NCBI GenBank assembly: GCA_026874595.1
Contig: CM049316.1
Location: 39,312,695 to 39,376,694, forward strand
DNA from: Sipunculus nudus
Lineage: Eukaryota; Annelida; Sipuncula; Golfingiida; Sipunculidae
Length of the DNA stretch: 64,000 bases
Direction of reading: 5' to 3'
Shown here piece by piece: positions 54,151-64,000 of the stretch; position 1 is the stretch's first letter; every line of letters begins with the position of its first letter. The notes under the pieces are model-generated. The model did no database searches and was not told the origin of the DNA. It worked only from the letters and a program-made list of their open reading frames with translations. A program made the position numbers and the translations under genes.

Positions 54151-57100
54151 AAGTCCGAAATCAGAATTGAATTCAGCGGATTTAAATAACACTTAGTTGA
54201 GCCAGCATCAAAAAAAGGAAGGCGGTCACCTCCACCAAAATATAATTACAAAAGTTTTTCATGTTGGTAAGAGATTATTTTGAATAAGAATTAACCGCTC
54301 ACCAAAGTTGTAATTTTACCGTGTGCCACGTATGGTTATAAATGTATATTTTACTGTTATTTATATAAAAAAACGTATTTCGTGTCACTTTCAAAAGCGT
54401 TGTGTAGATCTTTTACATGACAGTGAAGGTTTACCTGGTATGATGTCACAATTGCAGACCTTTTAGATGAACACTTGTTTGGAGCCAAGGTATTTATGAC
54501 GTTATGTAAATAAATTAAACGGTGAGATAAAAAATTGATTTGGTCAAAAATAAGCAAGACTTTTTTTTCAGATGAAAAAACAAAATCTTCGAAAAATTGC
54601 TGACAATTTGCTGTGATGACTCCATTTGTATTCTTCCAGTTAATAAAAAATAATCAGTGTTGCTACTTTTAAGATAGGAATCCTGAGAAACAATTCAATC
54701 CCTATGACATTCAAAACTAAACTTGAAAGAAAACTTTTAAGTTGGTTACGTCAGAAAGGTAACTTTTCCATTCTGATATTATTTCGCCCCTTTAGTGATA
54801 TTTAAGACCATTTATGACCAGAAAAGTCAGATTGTAACGAATTTCTAAGGGACCAACAAGTCAGTTGATGCAAAATTTTACCAGAACCAACAAGTCAGAT
54901 GATGACTAACTAACAAAACTGTTGATGCTAATGTCCCCCAGAACCAACAAGTCCGGTTGCATCAAAGTCCAAGAGAACTAATGAGTCGAGTAATGTAAAA
55001 ACGCAAAAATCAACAGACCAACGGAGTAAAATATTCCAAAAGTCCACCAAATAAAAGTCCATCATTAACGATGCTAACATCCATCAGTGCCGTTTCGCCG
55101 GAGCATCAGGACCGTAACTTCTTATCTGATTAACCATAATATGGAAGCAGGCATTAGTCTCCATTCTTTGAAAGAAAGTTTCGACTCCAACAAGCGGTCA
55201 ACAGGTCATCACGCTCAGATGACTAGTATTTCATTATAACATTACTTTCACAAACAGGCAATTATCATCTGAAATCCAAATTGAGATTGATTTAAGATAA
55301 GGCCTTGACCTCTGACCTTCTAACACCAAATCACACGTGTTCTACTTAAGTGTTAAGTAACACATATTTTAAGTTTGGAACTGGTCACGATTATGTTCTA
55401 AATTTGATATGTGACTGGAATATGGGTGAGAGTGGCTTTTTGTAAAGTGGTTAACTCTTTGAGATGGTCCATTCCCCAAAACTTGGGTACATTATTACAT
55501 TTCTGGAGATTTGTCCTCAAAGATCAAGACCAAGTCTCCACTAACCACACTGTCTTGTGTTCTTGCACAATGACACGTCCCAGTAGCACGGGGTTACCTT
55601 GTCACTTTTAAGTGGAATTTAGGACTGCTAACCCCAACAGAAATGAATAGAGCGGTATCCTCATGAACAAAGCATCGCCCTATATCACAATGATATACGT
55701 GTTAAATCATTTGAATCAGCAATTATTATGATGTTAATACCCCCTCCCCCCCCCCCCGAAAAATATATGAATGAACTGTTCCCTAGGCCTCCGCAAAGTT
55801 TCTGGAATATCCGTTAATATCTTTTTTGCATAAGGTTGCTAACAGCACACAAACCAACACCCACATAGAAATTATACATTTCTGACGGAGGTATCATAAT
55901 GTTACTTTCTGACATTTTTTGCTTCGAGAAAGCCTTCGTGATGAAGTAGTTTTAATGACAAATAAATATATCATTATGAAGAATCATGTAAAATTGAAAT
56001 CCAGAGGCATAATAATATCATTTTTATCTTATGAAACGGTTCTCTGCATCATCATTCAATAAAGTATCATATTACGATTCTTGCGTGGGGACAGGTTAAT
56101 CTTTGCCTTTTTATTCGGCGATATCCCTATTTACTACGCCGCAAATATGTTGTTAATAGAAAGCTAGACCAAGTTTGTGTTGGATTATAAGCGGAAGTAT
56201 TACAACAAAACAATTGATAGAAATTACCTTCGACCTTGCGACGATTAGAGCCCAGTAAAACGTTATGGATCATGTAAAGTTTTACTCGGCGTATGTCAAT
56301 TAAGACATTAGCTCGGCTTTGCCCTGCGATTACAATGTATGACCCACGCCTCGTTAAAACTTACATGATGACTAACACTTCACAATGCTGTAACTTTTTG
56401 TCAAAAGTATATACTATGTCAAACTGATACATAACAAATTTAGGGATTAATTACTGGCTTTTTTGTCCATTTTTTCTCCTCACCAGTGTGATATTATTCA
56501 TCTGACGTGACATCCGCTGCCATCGGAACAATTTCTTACCAAAGTCTTGTTTCTGGAACCACCGATTACCCCACGCCGCTGAAGACTGACCATCTAAGAG
56601 ATCTTGCAAATACATTATATGATCTTTTTTCAAAGTGTCTTTAAATCGTGGATGTATCGGAAACATATTTGCCCTTATAGTGAAGCTGTACTCCAAGAAA
56701 ACCAAATCTAGTGTTCCAGGGCTTCTGATGATCTGCTTAACTGCCTATGACACATTGTGTTTGCTCGCGGCCAGATAAAACAGCGCTGCTTATAGTCTTG
56801 TGGAATAATTAATTTTACTTCTTTGGTGGATACTGCAATATTTGCATCCAAATCCAAAATGTCTTTATTAAAAAGATTTTTAAACAAGACTTAAAGATGA
56901 TGATGTGCATTTTTATGTTACTTTACACATAATTTTTAATTGAAGTTGAATTATATTACACATCCGATACAGAGATGTATGCTCTTTCTGAAAAATTACA
57001 ACTCAGGTTCAAATAAAACTATGTATCCTAAGATTGCAAGCCTCCACCATGTGGGTGCCTAATATTGTCGGATGGTTCCCAACCGGGGTTTGCATTTACC

Positions 57101-58930
57101 TATTCAGGCCCGTATTTCCAGGTTCATACGTGCATAAATGACTACTCCGTTTTTCACTACTCCTTGATGAGGTTTTTGGTTCCGGATCAAGTTCCGGATA
57201 CACATCGAAATCTAATCGATTCTTTACTGGCCCATTCCCGACATGCCCCGAAAATTTCATGAGATTCCATTCATTCCTGAGTTATGTTGTGTAGGAACAC
57301 AAACACACAAACCCTGCCGTCTGGTGTCACTTTACGAAACTAAATAGCTTCTTATTCACAGGTTTAGGGATTACCGAGCTTTTAATGTTTTAAGTCCCAA
57401 GAGGGGATACCCCCTCCCGTTTTGGAAAATGTGTGAATATACAATGTAAAGAGGATATTTTGAGGCAATTTCCACAAAAAAAATTAAGGATTTTCTGTTC
57501 CTCAGAAACTGTTCTCTTAAGTCTTTGCATAATGTTGTCAAACTGTACAGACCAAGGATATAAATTTCAATCGTTTTACGTTTAAAATTTGCAAAATATT
57601 GTCTTTAGAAAGTAATGCTCGGGTTAAAATAACTGATTTGTTGAAGTCTTATGTTAAACTTTGCATTACACAGGGGTCCATGGTCTCGACAGCACAGAGA
57701 ACTTAGCAGAGCACAGTTAGTGAATTCGAGTACCGGTATCAGCAGAGGAGCCGTGAGATTTTCACGGTCAACCCCAACCAGGGCCTGGTGCTCTGCAGTT
57801 TTTCTGCAGCTGTTCATAAATATCCTCAACTAATGAATTTGAAAGTTATACACTGTGGATAATTTAAACAAAATCTAATTACTAATTAATAAAAAAAAGA
57901 AATCTTAAAAAATGTGAATGAATCACGAAAATTGTGTAAATAAATAATTAAAATGAAAGATATTGCATTTCATCTTGGGGGCGCGCCCTGAGGACGCCCC
58001 CCTCTATATCCGCCACTGGTAATATATAACAAAGAAAATTTGAAGCATGTTTATGTTTCTGTGAGAGTGTGTGTGTGTATTAACAACCCGATAATTCCAC
58101 ACAGCATAGGAATGTGTTAATTCCAATTAGAAATATCAGGTGCACAAGATGAATAAATATCATGCATATCTGCAGGATTGAACCTTATAAAATGGTGAAA
58201 TAAGTCCCGGATCTGCGGATACCAGTGACAGGAATTTCATGATTAAGTTTTAAAAAATTTAATAAGTATTAGACTATTTGCATTCAGAGAAGACGGGGAG
58301 TCCTGGCTGCGACCCAGGGGTGAGGGGGGGGGGGGGGGTAGAGGTGGCATGGCCACCCGCGGTCCCCCCCCCCCCCCCCCCGCTACGCCTCTGGAGGGCA
58401 TGTGTGTTTATCTGTGCATTTGTCTGTTAACAGTTCAAAGCGCAAATTACATTTGGGCGTATGTGTGTTACACTTTACATTTACCTTTCTGTCAAAGCGA
58501 CATCATATATTAGACAATAACTGGAAATTAAGTAAAGGCAATACATACTGGACTGAAGCTTCCGAAGTAATTTCGTAAATGTGCCCTTCAGAAAAACCAA
58601 GATGTATTCCAACCTAAAGAGACTTATGAGAAAACTTTGAAAATGTCCTCAAGTCCCTAAAGGAGGATTTAGGCAGCAAGGATCGGTCTGAAAAAGTAAT
58701 GTCATACCCCACGATTCCCCTCTGGATTCAATTAACACATCACATGATTATATATTTTCATTTATGAATACAAATATGTATATTGTACATCTTATATAAA
58801 AGTGAAGAAAACTCAAAAGCCTTTTTACATCATTCATTAGTCTCTGAATAATTTCACACGGCATGTGTAGTATAGTACATACTGTAGATATGTGCAGGTT
58901 ATATGCACAAACACTGACTTACTTGTTGTG
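54150..58930. other. Intergenic region with diverged repeats
   Basis: I see no gene I can support. It contains a degenerate repeat of ACCAACAAGTCAGTTGATG at 54840-55060, dispersed-repeat pieces at 55780-55870 and 57150-57310 (CCGAAAATTTCATGAGATTC type), a SINE core at 57724-57775, and G/C tracts at 58320-58385. An 84-codon frame at 56529-56745 (-) ends at a good donor (GACTTTG|GTAAGA) but has a poor acceptor and no partner exon. Confidence 0.5.
57724..57775 (+). mobile_element. SINE core fragment
   Basis: TTCGAGTACCGGTATCAGCA ... GATTTTCACGGTCAACC matches the copy at 1511-1563 in reverse orientation. Confidence 0.5.
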
Positions 58931-58934
58931 TCAG

Positions 58935-58996
58935 TTCGTCCACTCATGTGAGCGAATGTCAGCGTTGGTGATGTTGTTGAGATTCTGAAGAAAGAC
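58935..58996 (-). CDS. Candidate Thr-rich exon, unassigned
   Basis: The exon lies between gtctttcttcag|AA and CACAACAA|GTAAGT, both strong sites, and is 62 nt. The only open frame (phase 2 to 1) reads ISTTSPTLTFAHMSGRTDTT, a Ser/Thr-rich stalk like that of the protease gene at 31-36 kb. It could be part of a paralogous secreted gene. No domain exon was found downstream. Confidence 0.35.
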
Positions 58997-59671
58997 AATG
59001 TGCAAGCCCTGACAAATTGACTAAAAATGTCAATTAAAGAAACATACAGTTCATGTAAAAGGCAGGGAAATATAGTAAGTTAAAATTCCTCCAAATGCTG
59101 GTCATCAGACGCCCTGGCGGTTCGGTAAGGATTTAGGTAAACCACAAGAAACCACTTGCACCAATACCTAGCTGTCCTAGAAGTCCCAACATCCACTACG
59201 ACACTGCGCAGACTCGGACTCACAAGAGTTTGTCTAGATGCTGTTTATGGGTGTCACAATCCTACCCCCATAATGCACCGCGTATTCTGCATACATCAGC
59301 AGCGTACGTAAAAAAAAAGTAGTGATGTTGGTAATGTAGTCTGTTCAAATAGTTTAGATAGGCAAATACCATATATATGGATGTTTTCGTGGGAAGAACT
59401 TCACGGAATAACTATTAGTTTATAAGCATACGCATGTAAAATATAAACAGTATACGTTTCCCTCAAATATAACAATTTTTATATTAAAGTTTAACAGTTG
59501 AGATAAGTGGTCACGCTCGTCACACCAAGCTAGGTTTCGTTTCGAGTCGAAGGTGACTCTAGCGGAAGGGTGATCCACTAAATCACAATTTTGGAGTCGT
59601 CAGGGCCGTGCTTGAGGACAGTGTTAAGGTTGTAATAAAGAGGAGGACAGTCAAAAGGAACGTACCTTAAG

Positions 59672-59761
59672 TGGACATTCATCTGAATCCTGTGGGAGAG
59701 AGTTCACAAACTTGAACAAGACAACAAGAGAGATGACCCCATTCATCGTCCCAGAGGCCAT
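59672..59761 (-). CDS. Candidate signal-peptide exon or small internal exon, unassigned
   Basis: Read one way, an ATG at 59761 opens MASGTMNGVISLVVLFKFVN then SLPQDSDECPLK, a signal peptide reaching the donor CTTAAG|GTACGT in phase 0. Read another way, ctctctcccacag at about 59696 is an acceptor and only the last 24 nt are exonic, in phase 2 to 2. The second reading matches the phase of the exon at 58935-58996; the first gives a stop after 49 residues. Both are unproven. Confidence 0.3.
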
Positions 59762-60356
59762 GTCTGAATCCAATTTGACGTCGGGTTGTCGGATTACAAA
59801 GCTACCCTTTATACAAGAAGTAAGGTGTGCAAACCATCATGAAGCCAATTTGTACCCTCCTTCAAACTCTCGTAAAATCGAAGGCTGTTGTGACGTCAGT
59901 GGAAACATCCTAGGCGTCACTAAAGATCTTCTAAAACCAACTAAAGGGGGCAAAGTAATACGAGTGAAATAATTTTTTTTAATTTGTTAAGGTTTTTGTA
60001 TAGCCTAATTTAAAATTCATGATGATGACATTGTTTCCCTGGAGTCCTGTCTGGGAGCTCACTACTAGCAACAATGTACGATTACGGTTTGATTGTCACT
60101 TGAAATGTCATAAAGTCATGAAAAGCTCCACTACAGGTCACACATTGCAACAAAATATACACAGTGAATGTGAAAGAGAACTCAACGAATTTCAATATTT
60201 CCTTTAATCAACTAAGTGTACAAGTACAATAGAGAAAATGAAACATACTGTGACAACAAGTTTTACCCTGGTATTCAAAAACATTTTGTAAAGATTTTCA
60301 TGATTAATTTGCTCTCTCTAGAGAGATACATTGTACGTGGCAGATAGTTCTGCTAT

Positions 60357-60358
<2 letters not shown>

Positions 60359-60442
<84 letters not shown>
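60359..60442. repeat. (AT)n microsatellite
   Basis: This is an AT run of about 84 bases, one of the longest in the window. Confidence 0.95.
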
Positions 60443-60445
<3 letters not shown>

Positions 60446-60887
60446 GCCACGTCATAAGGTCACGAACCATGATCTAGACAGGATTATTGAGATGAATAGA
60501 TATTTGAAAACCTAAAAACTGATTTTTTTTTAAATCCATTACAAATCATTAAACAGATTATTTTAATACAAATGGTCTGTTCACAATTAAAGCACCATTT
60601 TCCTCGACTACTAAGTGGTCACTTTATTAAACCTGCATAGACTGCAATTGTTCTGTATGTTTTTACACAGTTGAAATGCTAGTATGTCGTATTTAAATAA
60701 GAATGGCAAGTTACCAACAACACTTCAATGTTAATAGGATAATTTTTTTATGAGATCCAAATGAAACCAAAATATCATGACTGTTTGTTTGAGTATATTA
60801 GGCGTTTACGATCATATCCCTATCCCCCCCCCAAAAAAAAAATCGGGACATTAAACAATAGAGGATAATTTCTCAACTTCAGTATTT

Positions 60888-61038
60888 TTATCTCCTTTTG
60901 GCCTGCTTCACTGCATGGCACCGTATCTCCCATAGGTCACCTTTCCGAAAGAGGCACTTCCGGCACAGTACAGGATAATATCCGCTGAATCCGTTAGTTT
61001 GAACAAAACATTTGTGATCGTTATTACTATTTAAGACA
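60888..61038 (-). CDS. Candidate terminal exon of a small Cys-rich protein, unassigned
   Basis: After an acceptor (catctcattcctcag|TG) the frame reads VLNSNNDHKCFVQTNGFSGY, then YPVLCRKCLFRKGDLWEIRC and HAVKQAKRR before TAA. The cysteine spacing is C-x14-C-x2-C-x11-C. An AATAAA on the same strand lies about 265 bases further on (60628-60623). A possible signal-peptide exon lies upstream at 61309-61380 (MVTLCIIAATPFMVLSTDYR), but I could not join the two in phase. It could be a secreted peptide, a pseudogene or chance. Confidence 0.3.
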
Positions 61039-61449
61039 CTGAGGAATGAGATGTCCAGAATGCGATGAATGCAATACCGTAAGGCACATGTGTGAACACA
61101 TAGAACAATGCAATCAGCAGCTAGAATCGTGTCACGTGCCTGTCTTGTCGTTTTCGTCTTCTTTCCTGAGCCGAGAGTGCACTGGCTTCTTGCATGTGTA
61201 TGGAACCTACAGCTGCTTTTATGGTTAATATGGAAAGAACAAAGATGACGATACGGAAGGTTATACATGTGTAATTACCACATAAATGAAATATCGAACT
61301 GTGTACTTTCTATCGATGCGACACCTGCCATTGCGATAGTCTGTGGATAAGACCATGAATGGAGTAGCGGCAATTATGCATAAAGTTACCATAACAAATA
61401 TGAAAATGGATACATTACGATAATTAGAAATCCATGTGGACGACAAAGG

Positions 61450-62815
61450 AAAAGTTGTTGTAATATATCGAGCAATACTTATAAATAAGACAAGCCAACT
61501 CGAGGTGAATTCATTCGTTTCGCTAATGATTTTACATGTGACACATGAGGCACGGCCAGCGGCTAAAACTTACATAAACCGACGTTCATCATCCATATTG
61601 TATCTGATGCTGTTAAAGACCACAGACACTTTTTCTAGCTCTCTTTGAATATAGCAACACCTTGAGAGCAAATATGTTTCCTGTGCACCCGCACATAATG
61701 GAAATGTATGTTAAATACTTGTTTACTGGAAAAAAACCACATTCACAGGGTGTTCATTATCTGTAATCTTATTGGTTGCATTCATTGATCCAAAGCTTTT
61801 GTTTATTTTCATAGAAACGTCAAAACTAAAGTTAGTATATAAATCCATTGGATATATATGCAGCTTCTGAAAATAAAAAAAAAATATATATATTACTTTA
61901 AGCAAACATACACATTATAAGGGCATAAAAAATAATACAAACGCATCATTTATACTAAAGATATTTCAACATCTTTATTAATATTCATATTTGTATCTGA
62001 TATTGCCAATTATTTGACATATTTCGTTATCTGGCTCTTATCTGTCTGGATGGAAAATGTGCAAACCGGTAAGACTATTAAAGGTATCACTTAAAGAGAC
62101 AGAAAAGTCTTTGTGAGATCATTTAAATAATGGCATAAATAATGAGTATATAATACAATGATTAAATATGAAAATATGCATAGAACCAGAATTGATACTC
62201 TTGAGAGAGAAAAATCATGATTGGAGGAGGAAATTCATATAGCATGTCGAATCTTATATTTGGCCAAATTTAATAGTTTTGCACAAATCAAACAAGCACA
62301 TTATTCTCTTCAATCGGGAACAGACTTGTTTTGCTGCAATATTTCCGTGATATGTTAGGGTTGTTTGATCAGCAGTATTCGTAAATTACATATTTAACTT
62401 CGGAAGGTTCAACAAATTGTACGTACTGCAGTTTGCCTGGGTTTCACCGGGACATATGGCAGATACTAGATTTTAATTCCATGGTTTTATGGCCAACTTT
62501 GGAAACAGACCTGTTCTTTTCTTAATTTTATCAGAATCTTAACTTTACTTCTGGTAAAGCGAATTCGAATCCTGTGTCACTTGATCATCCTATTTTATAA
62601 ACAGCTCGTACATCAAGCGAGAATTATCGGGGAGGGGTCGGGGGAGTCGACAGAGGATTTGGCTTTATAGGATATGTTTAATTTAATTTACTGATTTCAA
62701 TAGAAATCCACATTTCTGCAAATAATTTGTCATTCATCCGAATTGCAATTTTAATTTAAAATTCTGATAAGGTATGGCATCGCAGCCTTGCTTGATGTAA
62801 CCATTGAATTGTGCA

Positions 62816-62871
<56 letters not shown>

Positions 62872-64000
62872 CCTCAGATTGAATGTTCTTCCTGTTTGTC
62901 AACATTGCTGTGTTTACAAACATGTTGTTGATTAACAAGTTTATATCACATTATTTGAGCAGAGAATATTAATGAATGATTAACTAGAATTTCTTGTGGT
63001 GCCATAGTATCCCCTTTTTTGACCCCCCCCCCCCCCCTTTAAGAGTACGCCCTCATCTTTAGCAGCATTTACTGACACTTGGAAAGCGATCATGTCATGC
63101 AAGATTTCAGGCCGAGACACCAATCCACTACTGAAAGAAAGTGCATCAATGTATTCTATAAAAACAGAATTTTAGGTGGCTCCAAGCGATTTTTACTCAA
63201 AGCAAATAAATGGATGTACGCCACCAAAAGACAAGTGCAGATGGCGTCACCAGTCCTCAATACAAGATGGAGGTATCTAAGATCTATGAACATGCACACT
63301 TTCAGGCCAATACGGCAAATCACTTCTGAGAAAAGGGCATTTATTTATACTATGAAATGGTAAGGTAGGTGGCGTCACCTATATGGTTCACAAGAAATCT
63401 CTTCAAGATTCATGCCAAATATCAGACAAACACATATGAGATATGAGCAATTTCCAGCTAAAGTCTTGGTGTATGTCCCACCCATCTGCGATTGTTCGGC
63501 TATGCATCTGCCACAGTTCTTGGATGCTTAACAGATGGCGACAAACCATCTGCGAACATTCGGCAAATATAACAGATCCTTTAGCAAACATTTGTCGAAC
63601 TTTCCCAACTATCGCCGTATATTCACGGGCATGGTCAGTGGATTAGTCGGAGAACCTCAACGACCATAGCCGAAATATCACCAAGAATTCGAGAGATATT
63701 AGCCTAAACTTCGCAGAATAATCACAGGTCAAATCTATAATGGAACTGCTCCGTGTTTTCAACGTTTTCACGCAAGCAGTCTCAATCCATCGCAAAACAT
63801 TTAATTCGCCGAACATCGCAAGAGGCCAAAAATAACAGTGGGACTGAGGCTCATTTTCGGGAACTATATGTAATTAAAAATTATTGTTAAAAAAACTTTT
63901 AAAAAGGATAGTTTGAATTAACATAAAGATACACATGATAATCTCCATTTCCATTTCAATTTTCTTTAAATAAACATATTTCTATTGTATTAGGACCTGG
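61450..64000. other. Intergenic region to the right end
   Basis: I see no gene I can support. It contains an (AT)n run at 62816-62869, a C-tract at about 63024, and from about 63090 to 63420 a diverged copy of the GGTGGCGTCACC / ATATGAGCAATTT repeats seen at 43-46 kb. Confidence 0.5.
62816..62869. repeat. (AT)n microsatellite
   Basis: This is an uninterrupted AT dinucleotide run. Confidence 0.95.

Noticed and set aside
61046-61228. Cys-rich + strand frame (MRCPECDECNTVRHMCEHIE) resembling a zinc finger
   Set aside because: The cysteine and histidine spacing fits no zinc-binding motif I know. It overlaps the better-supported - strand acceptor.
1-64000. CRISPR arrays, bacterial operons, riboswitches, rRNA and intact tRNA genes
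   Set aside because: The sequence is a eukaryotic nuclear genome. Repeats lack regular spacer structure, and box B matches lack a matching box A and cloverleaf.

Overview
The window is eukaryotic nuclear DNA from an animal, most probably a lophotrochozoan and, by its repeat content, a mollusc. It is AT-rich, with long introns, many (AT)n microsatellites, tRNA-derived SINE pieces and tandem-repeat-cored mobile elements. Animal-type modular proteins (TLR, MAM, thrombospondin type 1, trypsin-like) are present, and there are no operons. The species cannot be fixed from the sequence alone.

Three protein-coding genes can be supported. (1) A Toll-like receptor lies on the + strand (11409-13898). 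Its coding region is a single exon, preceded by a splice acceptor in the 5' UTR. (2) A 14-exon secreted serine protease lies on the - strand, from 36225 down to 22766. I assembled it exon by exon. The exon lengths sum to exactly 1800 nt, every junction keeps phase, and the product is 599 residues: signal peptide, Thr/Pro-rich stalk, MAM domain, two thrombospondin type 1 repeats, activation peptide and a chymotrypsin-fold protease domain with an intact His/Asp/Ser triad. (3) A 3-exon neuropeptide-like precursor of 103 residues lies on the + strand (52146-53653). It has a signal peptide and dibasic sites, and ends in a peptide followed by Gly-Arg-stop, predicted to be C-terminally amidated. Weaker candidate exons lie at 5449-5525 (+), 58935-59761 (-) and 60888-61446 (-).

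Layout: 1-11300 is intergenic, with microsatellites, a SINE fragment and a hAT-like non-autonomous element (6111-7031). The TLR gene follows. 15846-17400 is a degenerate array related to a larger repeat element. 17400-22500 is featureless intergenic DNA. 22533-36225 is the protease gene with its 3' flank; its introns hold a palindromic element, minisatellites and a decayed exon copy. 36230-46900 is repeat-dominated: a GC-rich minisatellite at 37.7-38.2 kb, a 5.4-kb element with long terminal inverted repeats and about seventeen 156-bp monomers (39330-44765), and further 285-, 335- and 323-bp tandem repeats. 47-52 kb holds large AT arrays, a pogo/Tigger-like non-autonomous element (49042-49843) and a G/C-tract foldback element. 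The neuropeptide gene follows, and the rest is mostly intergenic.

The TLR (microbe sensing) and the modular protease (extracellular proteolysis) could both act in host defence, but nothing in the sequence links them directly.
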